Of a stretch of 7,663 nt of DNA, positions 7,457 through 7,663 are shown piece after piece. The stretch comes from Bacillus sp. JCM 19058 (GTDB taxonomy: Bacteria; Bacillota; Bacilli; Bacillales_H; Bacillaceae_D): NCBI GenBank assembly GCA_001310555.1, contig BAXO01000137.1, forward strand, positions 1-7,663, written 5' to 3'. Below the pieces are notes generated by a model that saw only the letters and a list, made by a program, of their open reading frames with translations, made no database searches and was not told where the DNA came from. The translations under genes and the position numbers were made by a program. The stretch's first letter is position 1. Each line of letters starts with the position of its first letter.

Positions 7457-7533
7457 CTTTTCATCCCCTTCCATCTGGGCCTCACCCTTGAGTCAGTTAT
7501 GCCGTAAAACGAATAAAGCTTCCAATCTTTCAC
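7453..7533 (-). CDS. Possible small upstream ORF overlapping the SBP start (ATGA)
   Basis: On the minus strand GTG at 7533-7531 follows AAGGGGG by nine bases and opens a 26-codon frame, beginning VKDWKLYSFYGITDSR and ending at TGA 7455-7453. That stop overlaps the ATG of the SBP gene as ATGA, the arrangement of translationally coupled genes. The frame stays open upstream to a TAG near 7590, so it could also be the tail of a decayed gene. I do not recognise the peptide. It could be a leader peptide, a remnant, or chance. Confidence 0.2.
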   Translation of the reverse strand: MKDWKLYSFYGITDSRVRPRWKGMKR

Positions 7534-7663
7534 TTTTTGTTGCCCCCTTGAAAGAATCGTGTTTGTCAGTAACTTATACACAACCTAAAAATTTTTTTTG
7601 TGGTTGCCTGGAACTGGACAAGCTTAAAAGCGAATTGTCGAAAAATGACTACCTCGGCAATGG
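7534..7663. other. Upstream region of the family 1 SBP pair, with an A/T-rich imperfect inverted repeat
   Basis: CAACC (7581-7585) and GGTTG (7602-7606) flank an A5T8 tract (7587-7599), forming an imperfect hairpin. TATAAG lies beside it on the minus strand but has no good -35 partner, so I do not call a promoter. No gene is visible up to the right edge. Confidence 0.35.

Noticed and set aside
1..7663. CRISPR arrays, tRNA or rRNA genes, defence genes
   Set aside because: No regularly spaced repeats, no cloverleaf-like or rRNA sequence and no defence-type motifs were seen on either strand.

Overview
The window looks like part of a low-to-moderate GC Gram-positive (Bacillaceae-type) chromosome. 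Every gene recognised here encodes a lipid-anchored ABC-transporter substrate-binding protein (SBP) with a classical lipobox, Gram-positive-style ribosome binding sites (AAAGGA, GGGAGGG, AAGGGG) and very acidic mature proteins. The strong Asp/Glu bias is what one expects of surface proteins in alkaliphilic or salt-tolerant bacilli; the genus is inference and cannot be fixed from this window.

All supported genes lie on the minus strand, so transcription runs from right to left. At the right is a family 1 SBP gene (6151-7456). Its mature chain is intact, but its signal-peptide start is one base out of frame because of a run of eight A/T pairs. Next comes a close paralog that is intact (4575-5891), preceded by its own candidate promoter and followed by a terminator-like stem-loop (4411-4477). 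A gene-free stretch of about 700 bases follows. It holds a GC-rich island of unknown nature and, next to the downstream operon, an AT-rich promoter region with a perfect 10-base inverted repeat and a third copy of the same motif.

That promoter drives a second pair, this time of family 5 (oligopeptide/nickel-type) SBPs. The first member (2115-3857) is disrupted by three single-base deletions. The second (327-2081), 33 bases downstream, is intact. About 300 bases beyond it, at the left edge, a strong ribosome binding site faces a possible TTG start, so another gene probably begins just outside the window.

The window thus holds two unrelated tandem SBP pairs, four receptors in all, with no permease or ATPase gene among them. 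One member of each pair carries frame damage while the other is clean. Family 5 SBPs usually bring peptides (sometimes other small solutes) and family 1 SBPs usually bring sugars or oligosaccharides to ABC permeases. The actual ligands cannot be read from the sequence. The main open question is whether the four single-base indels are real decay or phase variation, or errors in the sequence. I saw no convincing sign of a wholly new system. The items most worth a second look are the operator-like repeats at the oppA-type promoter, the poly-A/T start-frame disruption, and the unexplained GC-rich island.
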